In this document: positions 51,336 through 59,833 of the stretch, piece after piece
Layout of the letters: every line of letters starts with the position of its first letter
How positions within the stretch are numbered: position 1 is the stretch's first letter
Source: Candidatus Bathyarchaeota archaeon A05DMB-4
Lineage (GTDB): Archaea > Thermoproteota > Bathyarchaeia > Bathyarchaeales > SOJC01
Direction of reading: 5' to 3'
Assembly (NCBI GenBank): GCA_019685575.1
Contig: JABFQO010000009.1
Span: 1-64,000 of the forward strand
DNA: 64,000 bases
Position numbers and translations under genes: made by a program
The notes under the pieces: generated by a model
What the model was told of the DNA's origin: nothing
Seen by the model: the letters and a program-made list of their open reading frames with translations, nothing else
The model's database searches: none

Positions 51336-52004
51336 GTGTTGGTGCTGATTGCGGCGTTGAACGAGCAGGAAGGCATAGGTCCGACCATAGAGGAGTTGCG
51401 GAAAGTGCTCGTTAACCCTTATTTTCTAGTTGTTGACGGCAACAGCACTGACCGTACTGTGGAGATTGCGAAGGATTTTGGTGCTGTTGTTATACCGCAG
51501 AAGGGTACGGGCAAGGGGGATGCGGTTGCTGTGGCTCTTTCGCATTTGGACGGCGAGGCGTTTGATTATGTTGTTCTCATTGATGCTGACTTTACATATC
51601 CTGCCGAGTTTTTGCCTCGGATGATTCAGATTCTTGAGGAAAACCCCGATGTTGGCATGGTGTGTGGGAATAGGTTTAACAGTCATCTTCATGTTAAGTC
51701 CATGCGGAACGCGTTTTATTTTGGGAACAGGCTCTTGGCTTTCACGCATAACTTGTTGAACGGCGTGAGTTTGCGTGATCCGTTGACTGGTTTAAGAGTA
51801 GTTCGTGCTGAAGCATTGCGGGATTGGTTGCCGAAGTCGAAGGGTTTTGACGTTGAGGTCGAGTTGAATCATCATGTGGAAAGACGCGGCTACGGCATAC
51901 GGGAGATTGATATTGCGTATAGGCCGCGGTTGGGCGAGAAGAAGTTGAAGTTAAAGCATGGGCTTACTATAATGAAGAGAATCCTTGTAGAAAGCATGTA
52001 TTAA
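51336..52004 (+). CDS. Family 2 glycosyltransferase (dolichol-phosphate sugar synthase-like)
   Basis: 222 residues: LIAALNEQEGIGPTIEEL, VVDGNSTDRTVEIAKDFGA, GKGDAVAVAL, VVLIDADFTYPAEFLPRMI, then DPLTGLRVVRAEALRDWLPKSKGFDVEVELNHHV. This is the DPM1/DPG1 pattern that charges dolichyl phosphate with a sugar. GTG 51336 is the first start in frame after a stop at 51273-51275-type codons; one or two residues may be missing. Confidence 0.9.
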   Translation: MLVLIAALNEQEGIGPTIEELRKVLVNPYFLVVDGNSTDRTVEIAKDFGAVVIPQKGTGKGDAVAVALSHLDGEAFDYVVLIDADFTYPAEFLPRMIQILEENPDVGMVCGNRFNSHLHVKSMRNAFYFGNRLLAFTHNLLNGVSLRDPLTGLRVVRAEALRDWLPKSKGFDVEVELNHHVERRGYGIREIDIAYRPRLGEKKLKLKHGLTIMKRILVESMY

Positions 52005-52089
52005 ACGTCTGTGTTTCTTTAGAAGTTGTTGACCAGAGCGCTAGGATTTGTTCAACAACTTGGGCGTTAGCTTTGTTTGTTGAAGGATG

Positions 52090-52497
52090 TTAGTGTATTC
52101 TTTGGGCGAGTCCGTCGAAGTCTGAGTCGAAGCTTAGGATTTGTTTTATTTTGTTTTTTTGTATGTGGGCTAGTGTGGTGCAGTCTGTGAAGCTTAGGGG
52201 TTTGTCTTTGAGTGTTTGGAATTTTTGCCAGGCGAGTTCGAATGTTTCTTTTGTTGTCCATAGTTTTGTGATTCTTGGTGATTCTATTATGTATTTTCCG
52301 ATGTCTGTGGCGAGGTCTTGTCTTTTTGTTCTTATGAGGGCGGTTGTTATGGCTTCGTCTATGATGTAGTCTGAGGTGTAGATGGTGCCGAATTCTGCTT
52401 TTAGTGCTTTTTTCATTAGTTCTTTGCTTCTTTGGTGGAGTTCGTCGTCTGCGTTTCTTAATGCTATGAAGATTCCTGTGTCGATGAAGACTGTCAT
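52090..52497 (-). CDS. PIN-domain toxin (VapC-like)
   Basis: 135 residues. Acidic residues of a PIN ribonuclease: FIDTGIFIAL (Asp), IIDEAITTAL (Glu), SFTDCTTLAHI (Asp) and SFDSDFDGL. It follows its probable antitoxin by four bases. VapC proteins cleave tRNA or rRNA. Confidence 0.9.
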   Translation of the reverse strand: MTVFIDTGIFIALRNADDELHQRSKELMKKALKAEFGTIYTSDYIIDEAITTALIRTKRQDLATDIGKYIIESPRITKLWTTKETFELAWQKFQTLKDKPLSFTDCTTLAHIQKNKIKQILSFDSDFDGLAQRIH

Positions 52498-52501
52498 GGG
52501 T

Positions 52502-52777
52502 TTATCTTCCGTAGAGGATTTCGTCTATTCTTTTTGATGAGTCTTTGATTCCCCAGTGGGTTGGGTTTTCGATGGTTTTCCATGCTGGGTCTTCTTCTAA
52601 TGGTGGCAGTTCTTTGAGTCTTTTTATTATTTCTTCTTGGTTTTCGAGGGCGTAGTCGATTATTAGGCTTAGGGCTTCTTGGAGGGTTATTTTTATGCCT
52701 TCTTGGAGTAGTAGGGAGGCGAGGAATCTGTCGAGTTTTTCTTTTTTCTCTTGTTCGATTTTTGTTGTTACGGACAT
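52502..52777 (-). CDS. VapB-like antitoxin
   Basis: 91 residues: VTTKIEQEKKEKLDRFLASLLLQEGIKITLQEALSLIIDYALENQEEII, an RHH-type N-terminal with a C-terminal toxin-binding tail ending DEILYGR. First gene of the pair; an inverted repeat sits just upstream. Confidence 0.8.
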   Translation of the reverse strand: MSVTTKIEQEKKEKLDRFLASLLLQEGIKITLQEALSLIIDYALENQEEIIKRLKELPPLEEDPAWKTIENPTHWGIKDSSKRIDEILYGR

Positions 52778-52786
52778 TTTTCCACC

Positions 52787-52810
52787 AGTAGAAAAGTGGA
52801 AAAGTCTACT
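52787..52810 (-). promoter_or_regulatory. vapBC operator/promoter
   Basis: AGTAGA and TCTACT arms 12 bases apart lie 9-32 bases before the vapB start and overlap a TATA-like TTTAAGTA (minus strand). Suits autorepression by VapBC. Confidence 0.5.
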
Positions 52811-52863
52811 TAAATACTTTATGGCGTTTTCTTCTTTTGTAGCTAATTGTTGATTTTCTGTTT

Positions 52864-53040
52864 AGAAGTAGTAGTCCCTTAGCCCTTAGCGCCGACTACT
52901 TCTGGGCATGATTTTGTGTGCGGAATCTTGTCTGACCCTAATGTTGTGTAGCCCTTATCCCCTCGGTTTTTTCGGCAGTTTTCCATAGTTACTTAACATA
53001 AATAGTTAAGGGGGAAGGGGGGTGGGTGGTTTTGTTGGGG
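52864..53040 (+). other. Gene-free stretch with inverted repeats and G-runs
   Basis: The 361-base gap before the GT2 gene holds AGAAGTAGT (52864) paired with ACTACTTCT (52895), CTTAAC (52992) paired with GTTAAG (53005), and G-runs at 53010-53014, 53017-53022, 53024-53026 and 53037-53040 that could form a G-quadruplex. No coding region found. Confidence 0.45.
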
Positions 53041-53138
53041 TTTGAGGCTGATCTGATTTTGTTTGGTTGTTTTAGTGTGTATATGATTTTGTTTGTTGAC
53101 TGATTCAAGCATGTATCGTTTGGAGCCTTGGGTTCTTT

Positions 53139-54050
53139 ATGGTAGGTTCTGAAGCTGTTTCGGTTGTTGTTTCTGCCTATTCTAAGGAAAGGCTTGATTG
53201 TGTTCTTGAATGCGTGAATTCTGTTAGGAATCAGTCGTTCCCTCCGAAAGAGATTATTTTAGTTTTAGATCCAGACCGGCAGCTGATGGAGGCTTATCAG
53301 AGCAGGGTTCCGAGTTATGTGAAAATCATCGCTAGCGAAGGGTTTGGGCTGTCAAACGCAAGGAACGCTGGCGTAAAGAGTGCGCAAGGAGAAATCGTGG
53401 CTTTTATTGACGACGACGCGGTTGCGGATGTGAACTGGCTGAAGAACCTTGTGAGGAATTATGATGATTCAAACGTTGTGGGAGTGGGTGGTGCGATTAA
53501 CCCGTTGTGGGAGAACGGGTGTCCAGCGTGGTTTCCAGAAGAGCTTAACTGGGTTGTCGGCTGTTCTTATAAAGGGCTTCCTGAGCAAAAAGCGCTTGTT
53601 AGAAATCCGATTGGTTGTAATATGTCGTTTAGAAAGGATGTTCTGATGAAAGTTGGGCTTTTCAGATCTGATATTGGGCGGTTTGGGAAGAGACTTTTGG
53701 CTGGTGAAGAAACTGAGCTTTCTTTGAGGATTCTGTCCAAGATTAAAGGTTCAAAGATAATTTATGACCCAGCGGCGAAAGTTTATCATAGAGTCAGCAA
53801 GAACCGTGTGACTCCTAAGTATTTGTGGGGGCGGTCTTTTTGTGAAGGTGTGTCTAAGGCTTTGATTACATCGAGGTCTCCTGCTTTGTCTGCTGAAAAT
53901 AAATACTTGAAGTATTTGATTGAGGTTACGGTTCCGTCGAAACTTAGGCATGGTTATCGGTTTGGTAATTTGTGTCAGCTTTTGGTTTTAGCGTGTTCTA
54001 CGTGTGCTGTTTTTGTAGGTTTTTCTCTTACTAGGATAAGCAGAAGTTGA
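53139..54050 (+). CDS. Family 2 glycosyltransferase
   Basis: 303 residues: SVVVSAYSKERLDCVLECVNSVRNQSFPPKEIILVLD, GLSNARNAGVKSAQGEIVAFIDDDAVAD (DDD metal site), RNPIGCNMSFRKDVLMKVGLF and GEETELSLRIL. It resembles archaeal Agl-type enzymes that add hexuronic acid or hexose to lipid-linked glycans. First gene of a close run. Confidence 0.92.
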   Translation: MVGSEAVSVVVSAYSKERLDCVLECVNSVRNQSFPPKEIILVLDPDRQLMEAYQSRVPSYVKIIASEGFGLSNARNAGVKSAQGEIVAFIDDDAVADVNWLKNLVRNYDDSNVVGVGGAINPLWENGCPAWFPEELNWVVGCSYKGLPEQKALVRNPIGCNMSFRKDVLMKVGLFRSDIGRFGKRLLAGEETELSLRILSKIKGSKIIYDPAAKVYHRVSKNRVTPKYLWGRSFCEGVSKALITSRSPALSAENKYLKYLIEVTVPSKLRHGYRFGNLCQLLVLACSTCAVFVGFSLTRISRS

Positions 54051-54103
54051 TGAGTTCGTGAAAAGGGATAAGTATCTGGATTCTGTTAGGAAGCTAAAAT
54101 GAG

Positions 54104-55159
54104 GTGTCTGAGATTCTCAAAATAGGTATAGTCGGCGGTGGTCACATAGCAAAGCATAGGCATATTCCAATTTTTCAGAAAATGAGAGATGTTGAGGTCT
54201 ATGCAATTTGTGATTCGGTAGAATCTGTTGCGAAGGGTGTTGCTAGCCAGTTTGGAATTAAACATTACTATACTAGTCTTGCAGAAATGCTAAAGGAAGA
54301 CTTGGACGTCGTGGATATTAATACGCCTCCGCAGAGTCATCTTTCTGTGGCGAAAGAGGCGATTGAGGCGGGCTGTCATTTGCTTGTTGAGAAGCCGTTG
54401 GCTATGACGGTTGAAGACGTGGACGAAATGTTTAGTCTTGCGAAAAAACATGGTGTGAAGCTTTGTGTTGTTCATCAGAATCTTTACAATCCAGCGGTTC
54501 AAAAAGCTGTTCGTCTTGTTAGAGAAGGTTTTGTTGGTGATTTGATTGGTGTTGATGTTGGAACCTATGTGCGAAGAGACAACTACATGTGCGTTAATGG
54601 TGCTCATTGGTGTCACAAGTTGCCCGGCGGGATTTTTTTTGAGGTTCTTCCTCATCCAGTCTATTTGCTGCAGATTTTTCTTAAAGCGGCTGATCCTAAA
54701 TGCGTTGTGACGAAGAAGTTGAGTGGTCTTGAGTGGATGAAGGCAGATGAAGCGAGAGTTTTGTTTGGCGCTGAGAATGGTGTAGGGTTGGTTGTGGCTT
54801 CGTGTAATTCGCCGTACCATGGCGATTCGTTGAATATTTTTGGGACAAAGATGGGGTTGCAGGTTGATTTGTGGGGGCGTAGTGTGATCAAGTACAAGCC
54901 TCGAACTGAAGACCCAGTTTCTGTTGGTAAAGGCAATCTGAGTCTTGCGTCTCAGTTTTTAGGCTTGTTGGGAACAACTGTTTCTAGTGTTTTTACCATA
55001 GGGCTAGGTGGCGAGAAAATCAGTGCACATTATGGTTTTTTGCGTGCGTTTGTGGATGCGATTCAGGGCAAGGGCAAGTTGCCTGTTAGTGAAGAAGAGA
55101 CCAGAGAGAATGTTTCTATTGTTGTGAAGATTTGTAGGATGATTGACGAGTCTGTTTAG
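54104..55159 (+). CDS. Gfo/Idh/MocA-family oxidoreductase
   Basis: 351 residues. NAD-binding GIVGGGHIAKHRHIPIFQKM, DVVDINTPPQSHLSVAKEAIEAGCHLLVEKPLAMTVEDVDEMF; catalytic Lys in EKP. Likely oxidises a nucleotide sugar. GTG 54104, 53 bases after the GT2 gene. Codon choice is G/T-rich. Confidence 0.93.
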   Translation: MSEILKIGIVGGGHIAKHRHIPIFQKMRDVEVYAICDSVESVAKGVASQFGIKHYYTSLAEMLKEDLDVVDINTPPQSHLSVAKEAIEAGCHLLVEKPLAMTVEDVDEMFSLAKKHGVKLCVVHQNLYNPAVQKAVRLVREGFVGDLIGVDVGTYVRRDNYMCVNGAHWCHKLPGGIFFEVLPHPVYLLQIFLKAADPKCVVTKKLSGLEWMKADEARVLFGAENGVGLVVASCNSPYHGDSLNIFGTKMGLQVDLWGRSVIKYKPRTEDPVSVGKGNLSLASQFLGLLGTTVSSVFTIGLGGEKISAHYGFLRAFVDAIQGKGKLPVSEEETRENVSIVVKICRMIDESV

Positions 55160-55180
55160 AGTTTGAATTAGTGATCGCAG

Positions 55181-56479
55181 ATGGCTAATATTCTTAGGGT
55201 TTTGTATTTCTTAGGTCGGGCTATGCGAAGACCTTATTGGGATGAGGCTAGGCTTCGGAGGTTTCAGGAGAAAAGGCTCCGTCTAGTTGTTGAAAATGCC
55301 TATCGTTCGGTTCCTTTTTATCATGAAAAATTCAAGGAGGTTGGAATCAAGCCGAGTGATATTCGTGGTTTGGATGATTTGAGGAAGTTGCCTGTTGTTA
55401 GGAAGAGTGAGTTGAAAGGCGTAGATGCGGCTAAACTCGTTTCTGCTGAATTTGATGTAGAGCGATTGAAGGTTAATAGAACCAGCGGCTCAACGGGTCA
55501 ACCGTTTACGACTTATCTTAGCAGGGTGGAAGATGATTGGCGTAAGTCGATTTATATGCGGGCGAATATTAGTTGTGGACAAAGGCTTAGAGATCGTTGG
55601 GTTGTTGTGACTGCGCCTCATCATTTTTCGGATACTACGAGTATTCAGCGTAAACTTGGGGTCTTTGCGCAGACTTGTGTCTCTATATTTGATGGTATTG
55701 ATAAGCAAATTGAACTAATAAGTCAAGCTCGGCCTGATGTGTTGGATGGTTATTCTGGCGCTTTGCTTTTGATTGCTAAAGAGGTGAATAGGCAGGGGTT
55801 GGGGTTAATTCGGCCTAGGATTGTTTTTGGGACGGCGGATTTGATGGATGTTGTTTCTCGTAGGTTTATGGAGGAGGTTTTTGGTGCTCCTTATTACGAT
55901 CAGTTTGGTTGTGCTGAGATTGATAGGAGTGCTTGGCAGTGTCCGGAGAGGGTTAGGTATCATATGGATGTGGATAGTGTTGTTATGGAGTTTGTTGATG
56001 AGGATGGGGAGGGGGTTTCTGCTGGTGAGCGGGGTGAGGTTGTTTATACGAGTTTGTTTAATTTTGCGATGCCGTTTATTCGTTATGCTGTTGGGGATGT
56101 TGGTATTCCTTCGGATGATGAGTGTCCTTGTGGTAGGAGGCTTCCTTTGATGGAAGTTGTGGAGGGTCGTCGGGATTCTTTGTTGGTTTTGCCTGATGGA
56201 CGTTTGCTTTCTCCTAGGGTTGTTACTAATGCTATGAGTAGGTTTTTTGAGAAGGTTGTTCAGTATCGGGTTGTTCAGAGGAAAGTTGATCTTTTTGAGG
56301 TTTTTGTTCGGGTGAGGGAGGGTGTTGATACGGGTGTTTTTGAAAGGGAATTAATCGAACATATTAAACGTGTGCTGGGTTTGGGTGATGACGTGACTAT
56401 TGCGGTGAGGTTTGTGGATGACGTGCCGTTAAGCAAGTCTGGTAAGTTGATGTCTGTTGTTTCAGAGTTAAAGGGTTAA
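55181..56479 (+). CDS. PaaK/CapK-like adenylate-forming enzyme
   Basis: 432 residues. AMP-binding loop NRTSGSTGQPFTTYLSR, FGAPYYDQFGCAEIDR and YTSLFNFAMPFIRYAVGD, with Cys pair ECPCGRRLP. CapK-type relatives occur in polysaccharide clusters, possibly activating an acyl or amino-acid substituent. 21 bases after the oxidoreductase gene. Confidence 0.9.
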   Translation: MANILRVLYFLGRAMRRPYWDEARLRRFQEKRLRLVVENAYRSVPFYHEKFKEVGIKPSDIRGLDDLRKLPVVRKSELKGVDAAKLVSAEFDVERLKVNRTSGSTGQPFTTYLSRVEDDWRKSIYMRANISCGQRLRDRWVVVTAPHHFSDTTSIQRKLGVFAQTCVSIFDGIDKQIELISQARPDVLDGYSGALLLIAKEVNRQGLGLIRPRIVFGTADLMDVVSRRFMEEVFGAPYYDQFGCAEIDRSAWQCPERVRYHMDVDSVVMEFVDEDGEGVSAGERGEVVYTSLFNFAMPFIRYAVGDVGIPSDDECPCGRRLPLMEVVEGRRDSLLVLPDGRLLSPRVVTNAMSRFFEKVVQYRVVQRKVDLFEVFVRVREGVDTGVFERELIEHIKRVLGLGDDVTIAVRFVDDVPLSKSGKLMSVVSELKG

Positions 56480-56494
56480 GTTTCTGGTGATTTT

Positions 56495-57574
56495 TTGAAG
56501 ATTTTGCAGGTTTATATGGGACCTTATCTTGCTGACCGCGGTGGGGGTGTTTCTGTTTATGTTCGCAATATCTCTGAACGGCTTGCTAGAAAGCATGATG
56601 TTACGGTTTTTGCCACGAATCCGGGTGGTTTGCCGCGTTTTGAGGTTGTGAATGGTGTTAAGGTTGAACGGTTTAGACGGTTTGCGCCGAGTGGGGCTTA
56701 CTTTTTTTCTTTGGAAATGTTGTTGAAATTGAGACATTCTGAGTTTGATGTTGTTCATGGACATTGTTATCAAGCTTTTCCCTTGCATTTTTCAACTTTG
56801 GCAAAGAGAAAGAGATTTTTTGTGTCGATGCATTTGGGGGGGCTTGGCGTTTCTAAGTTTCGAGATTCTGTTATGAAATTGCTTAAACCTTTTGGAAGGA
56901 GAACTCTTACACAAGCAGATAGAATTATCGCGAGTTCTGAGTATGAAAGAAATTTTCTTCTAGAACATTTTAATCTCAATCCAAAAAAGATTGTTATGAT
57001 TCCATGTGGGGTTAATTTGAGTGAATTTAAGGCTTTATCAAAATGTAAAAGTGATGTTAAACGTATTTTATATGTTGGGCGATTGAGTAGCTATAAAGGG
57101 GCGCATTATCTTGTTGAAGCGTTACCTAAATTGAATGATAATATAATTTTGGAGATTGTAGGTAAGGGTCCTGTGAGAAAGAGTTTGGAGGAGAGGGCTA
57201 AAAATTTGAAGGTTCTTGAAAGAGTGAGATTTTATGAGAATTTGCCCCGTGAAGAGCTGGCTCAGAGATATGCTGATGCTGATGTTTTTGTTTTGCCGTC
57301 TCAGCATGAATCGTATGCTATTGTGGTGGCTGAAGCGTTGGTGTCTGGAACACCGTGTATAGTATCCCGAACATCGGCTCTTAATGAATGGATTGATAAT
57401 GAAACTTGCTTTGGTGTAGATTATCCTATTCGAATTAGTGAGTTGGTGAAGGTTATCAGCTCTGTTTTGGACAGTGGGATTCGCGGGGAAGCTGTCTTTA
57501 ATAGGTGGCTTGGTGGCAAGATTTTGGATTGGGATGATGTGGTTTTGAATTTGGAGAAACTGTATGAGGAATAG
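56495..57574 (+). CDS. Family 4 glycosyltransferase
   Basis: 359 residues. GT-B fold: YLADRGGGVSVYVRNISERLAR, GHCYQAF, VMIPCGVNLSEFK, ILYVGRLSSYKGAHYLVEAL, and the E-x7-E motif PSQHESYAIVVAEALVSGTP. TTG start. 15 bases after the PaaK-like gene. Confidence 0.93.
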   Translation: MKILQVYMGPYLADRGGGVSVYVRNISERLARKHDVTVFATNPGGLPRFEVVNGVKVERFRRFAPSGAYFFSLEMLLKLRHSEFDVVHGHCYQAFPLHFSTLAKRKRFFVSMHLGGLGVSKFRDSVMKLLKPFGRRTLTQADRIIASSEYERNFLLEHFNLNPKKIVMIPCGVNLSEFKALSKCKSDVKRILYVGRLSSYKGAHYLVEALPKLNDNIILEIVGKGPVRKSLEERAKNLKVLERVRFYENLPREELAQRYADADVFVLPSQHESYAIVVAEALVSGTPCIVSRTSALNEWIDNETCFGVDYPIRISELVKVISSVLDSGIRGEAVFNRWLGGKILDWDDVVLNLEKLYEE

Positions 57575-57602
57575 TTTATGATTTTTGATTGAGGGATATT
57601 TT

Positions 57603-58835
57603 ATGAATGTTTTGTTTTTGAGTGAGGTGTTTTATCCGCATGGTGGCGGTGCTGAGCTTGCTACTTATTTGTATGCGAAGCTTCTTAGTGAGGCGAAGTT
57701 TAACGTTACTGTGGTTACGAATCGATTTCCTAGCGAGCCAGAGTTTTCAAAGAATGAAGGTTTTACTGTTTATAGGTTACCTTTGCTGAAGAGGAGGGAA
57801 GGCATTAAGTATTCGATTTTGCAACGTTTTGATGTTTTGTTTTCTAGTTTTATGCGAAGGTGGATTAAGTGGGCTGATGTTGTTTATGTTCCGCGGTTTT
57901 GGTTTTCCGCAATTCCTTTGGCTAAGGCTTTAGGTAAGCCGGTGATCGTGCATCTTCATGATTATATTCCTGTTTGTCCGTTGACTGTTTTGTATGATTC
58001 TAGGGTTGATGGTGTTTGTCAAAAGGGGGGTTTTTGTTCTGTTGGTTGTATTGGTTGTGTGTATGCTTATGAGAGTGGTAGGCGGAAGGGTTTGAGTAGG
58101 GCTCTTGGGTCTACGTTTTTGAATTTAACTGTGTGGCCTGTTTTGAGGGGGTTTATTGAGTGTAGTGATGCTGTTGTTTGTGTTTCTCGGGCTCAGAGGG
58201 ATTTGCTGGTCAGGTATGCTCCCTCGCTTGGCGGGAAGATCAAGGTTATTTATGATCCATTACCTCAGTTATCGCCTGTGCCAATAGATGGTGATGACTT
58301 TGGATATTTTGGCGGCTCTAGTTATCTCAAGGGCTTTCATGTTCTGTTGAAGGCGTTGAAGTATCGGAAATTGCGAGGACTTGATCCTGTTACCGTGCAC
58401 GCGGCTAAGTTTTCTGGCATTGATCCACGGTTTGCTGGTTTTTTGGAGGAATTGGGTTTTGTTTTGTATGGCAAGCTTGGGAGTAACGAAATGGATCAAA
58501 TTTATCGGAATGTTAAGGCAGTGATTATGCCATCTATTTTGGGTGAGACTTTTGGGTACGTTGTTGCGGAGGCTCTTTTGAGAGGCAGAATAGTTATCGC
58601 TTCGAGAATTGGAGGTATACCTGAGGCAGTAGAAGGTTGCAAAGGAGCTTTTCTTTTAGATGCTGGTGATGCAGCACAACTTGCTGAGACGATAAGTGTT
58701 GTAAAAGGTTTGAGTAGGGAGGAAGTAAAGGAGCTTGGAAAACAAAACAAAGAAGCATTTGTAAGTAGATTTGAAAATCAAATGACCTTGAAAGATTTTT
58801 CTAAGCTTTGCAATTCAGTCACTAAAACATGGTGA
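57603..58835 (+). CDS. Family 4 glycosyltransferase
   Basis: 410 residues: LFLSEVFYPHGGGAELATYLYAKLL, HLHDYIPVCPLTVLYDSRVDGVCQKGGFCSVGC (Cys-rich insert that may bind metal), FGGSSYLKGFHVLLKAL and PSILGETFGYVVAEALLRG. ATG 57603 follows GAGGGA; the frame opens at TTG 57585. Confidence 0.93.
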   Translation: MNVLFLSEVFYPHGGGAELATYLYAKLLSEAKFNVTVVTNRFPSEPEFSKNEGFTVYRLPLLKRREGIKYSILQRFDVLFSSFMRRWIKWADVVYVPRFWFSAIPLAKALGKPVIVHLHDYIPVCPLTVLYDSRVDGVCQKGGFCSVGCIGCVYAYESGRRKGLSRALGSTFLNLTVWPVLRGFIECSDAVVCVSRAQRDLLVRYAPSLGGKIKVIYDPLPQLSPVPIDGDDFGYFGGSSYLKGFHVLLKALKYRKLRGLDPVTVHAAKFSGIDPRFAGFLEELGFVLYGKLGSNEMDQIYRNVKAVIMPSILGETFGYVVAEALLRGRIVIASRIGGIPEAVEGCKGAFLLDAGDAAQLAETISVVKGLSREEVKELGKQNKEAFVSRFENQMTLKDFSKLCNSVTKTW

Positions 58836-59795
58836 TTGTCTAAATTGGACACAATTATTGTGACTGTAGGACTTTGCGTTAAAAACTCTGGAGAAACATT
58901 GCTTAAAACCTTAGAGAGCATTGTATCCCAAGATTTCCCTAAAGAAGACATTGAAATTATTATTGTGGACGGCGGTAGTCAAGACGAAACGCTTGAAATA
59001 ATAAGAGATTTCATTCTACACACAAAAATCAAAGTAAGTGTACTTTTTGATGAAGGCAAAGGGTTAAGCACCGCCAGACAAAAAGTAGTCGACAATGCAA
59101 AAGGTAGCTATATATTGTGGGTAGATGGTGACGTTATTTTAGCCAACGATTTTCTGAAGAAACAATTAAGGTTTATGCGAAAAAGACCCTTCGTAGGATT
59201 GGCCCGAGGGAAAGGTGAGTACACTGAGTCAGGTGGTTTTGTTGGCGATGTCCAAAATCTTTTATTTAGTACGCTTGATATCGTATATTTTGGAGCAACA
59301 ATTTGCAAAACCAAAGTGTTAAGACAGGTAGGCGGTTTTGACAAACGAATGATTGGAGCCGCTGAGGATGTAGATATCAAAACCAGAATACTTTTACTAG
59401 GTTGGCAATCAACGATTAACAAGGAGGCAAAGTTTTTCCACATTCCTAAGGACACATTGAAAAACCTTTTTAAGCAATATTCTTGGTATGGTCACGGCGA
59501 TCATTTTCTTTATCACAAGTATGAAGGTCTTATAAAAATCCCCTACAGACTGCCTCCTTATTATTTTGGATGGGGATTGAAACTATCAAAAAAGGCGTAT
59601 AACCAATATCACCTAAAAAAAGCCTTTATTATTCCTTTCCTATGCTTTTTTATAAGCATAAGCTGGTGCTTAGGATTTTTGAGGGGTCATATCCAAGGTT
59701 ATGGGCACTCCATTAAAAAGCCCGAAATAAGAAAGGAAGCACTATTTGCGGCAAAACAATCGCTCGAACGAGCCCGAACACGTAAGAAATTCTAA
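58836..59795 (+). CDS. Family 2 glycosyltransferase
   Basis: 319 residues: TVGLCVKNSGETLLKTLESIVSQDFPKEDIEIIIVDGGSQDET, ILWVDGDVILANDFL, AAEDVDIKTRILLLGW. C-terminal basic and one hydrophobic segment near 260-285 (AFIIPFLCFFISISWCLGFL). TTG start immediately after the previous stop. Here codon use shifts from G/T-rich to A/T-rich. Confidence 0.9.
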   Translation: MSKLDTIIVTVGLCVKNSGETLLKTLESIVSQDFPKEDIEIIIVDGGSQDETLEIIRDFILHTKIKVSVLFDEGKGLSTARQKVVDNAKGSYILWVDGDVILANDFLKKQLRFMRKRPFVGLARGKGEYTESGGFVGDVQNLLFSTLDIVYFGATICKTKVLRQVGGFDKRMIGAAEDVDIKTRILLLGWQSTINKEAKFFHIPKDTLKNLFKQYSWYGHGDHFLYHKYEGLIKIPYRLPPYYFGWGLKLSKKAYNQYHLKKAFIIPFLCFFISISWCLGFLRGHIQGYGHSIKKPEIRKEALFAAKQSLERARTRKKF

Positions 59796-59833
59796 CAATA
59801 AAAGTTTTGAAATCTGACTATGGATGGCTCTAA

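Noticed and set aside
54290-54820. 176-codon minus-strand frame
   Set aside because: Shadow of the Gfo/Idh/MocA gene; low-complexity composition.
56957-56966. TTCTAGAAC inside a GT4 gene (another copy in eS1 near 15157)
   Set aside because: Within conserved coding sequence; chance matches to the intergenic palindrome.
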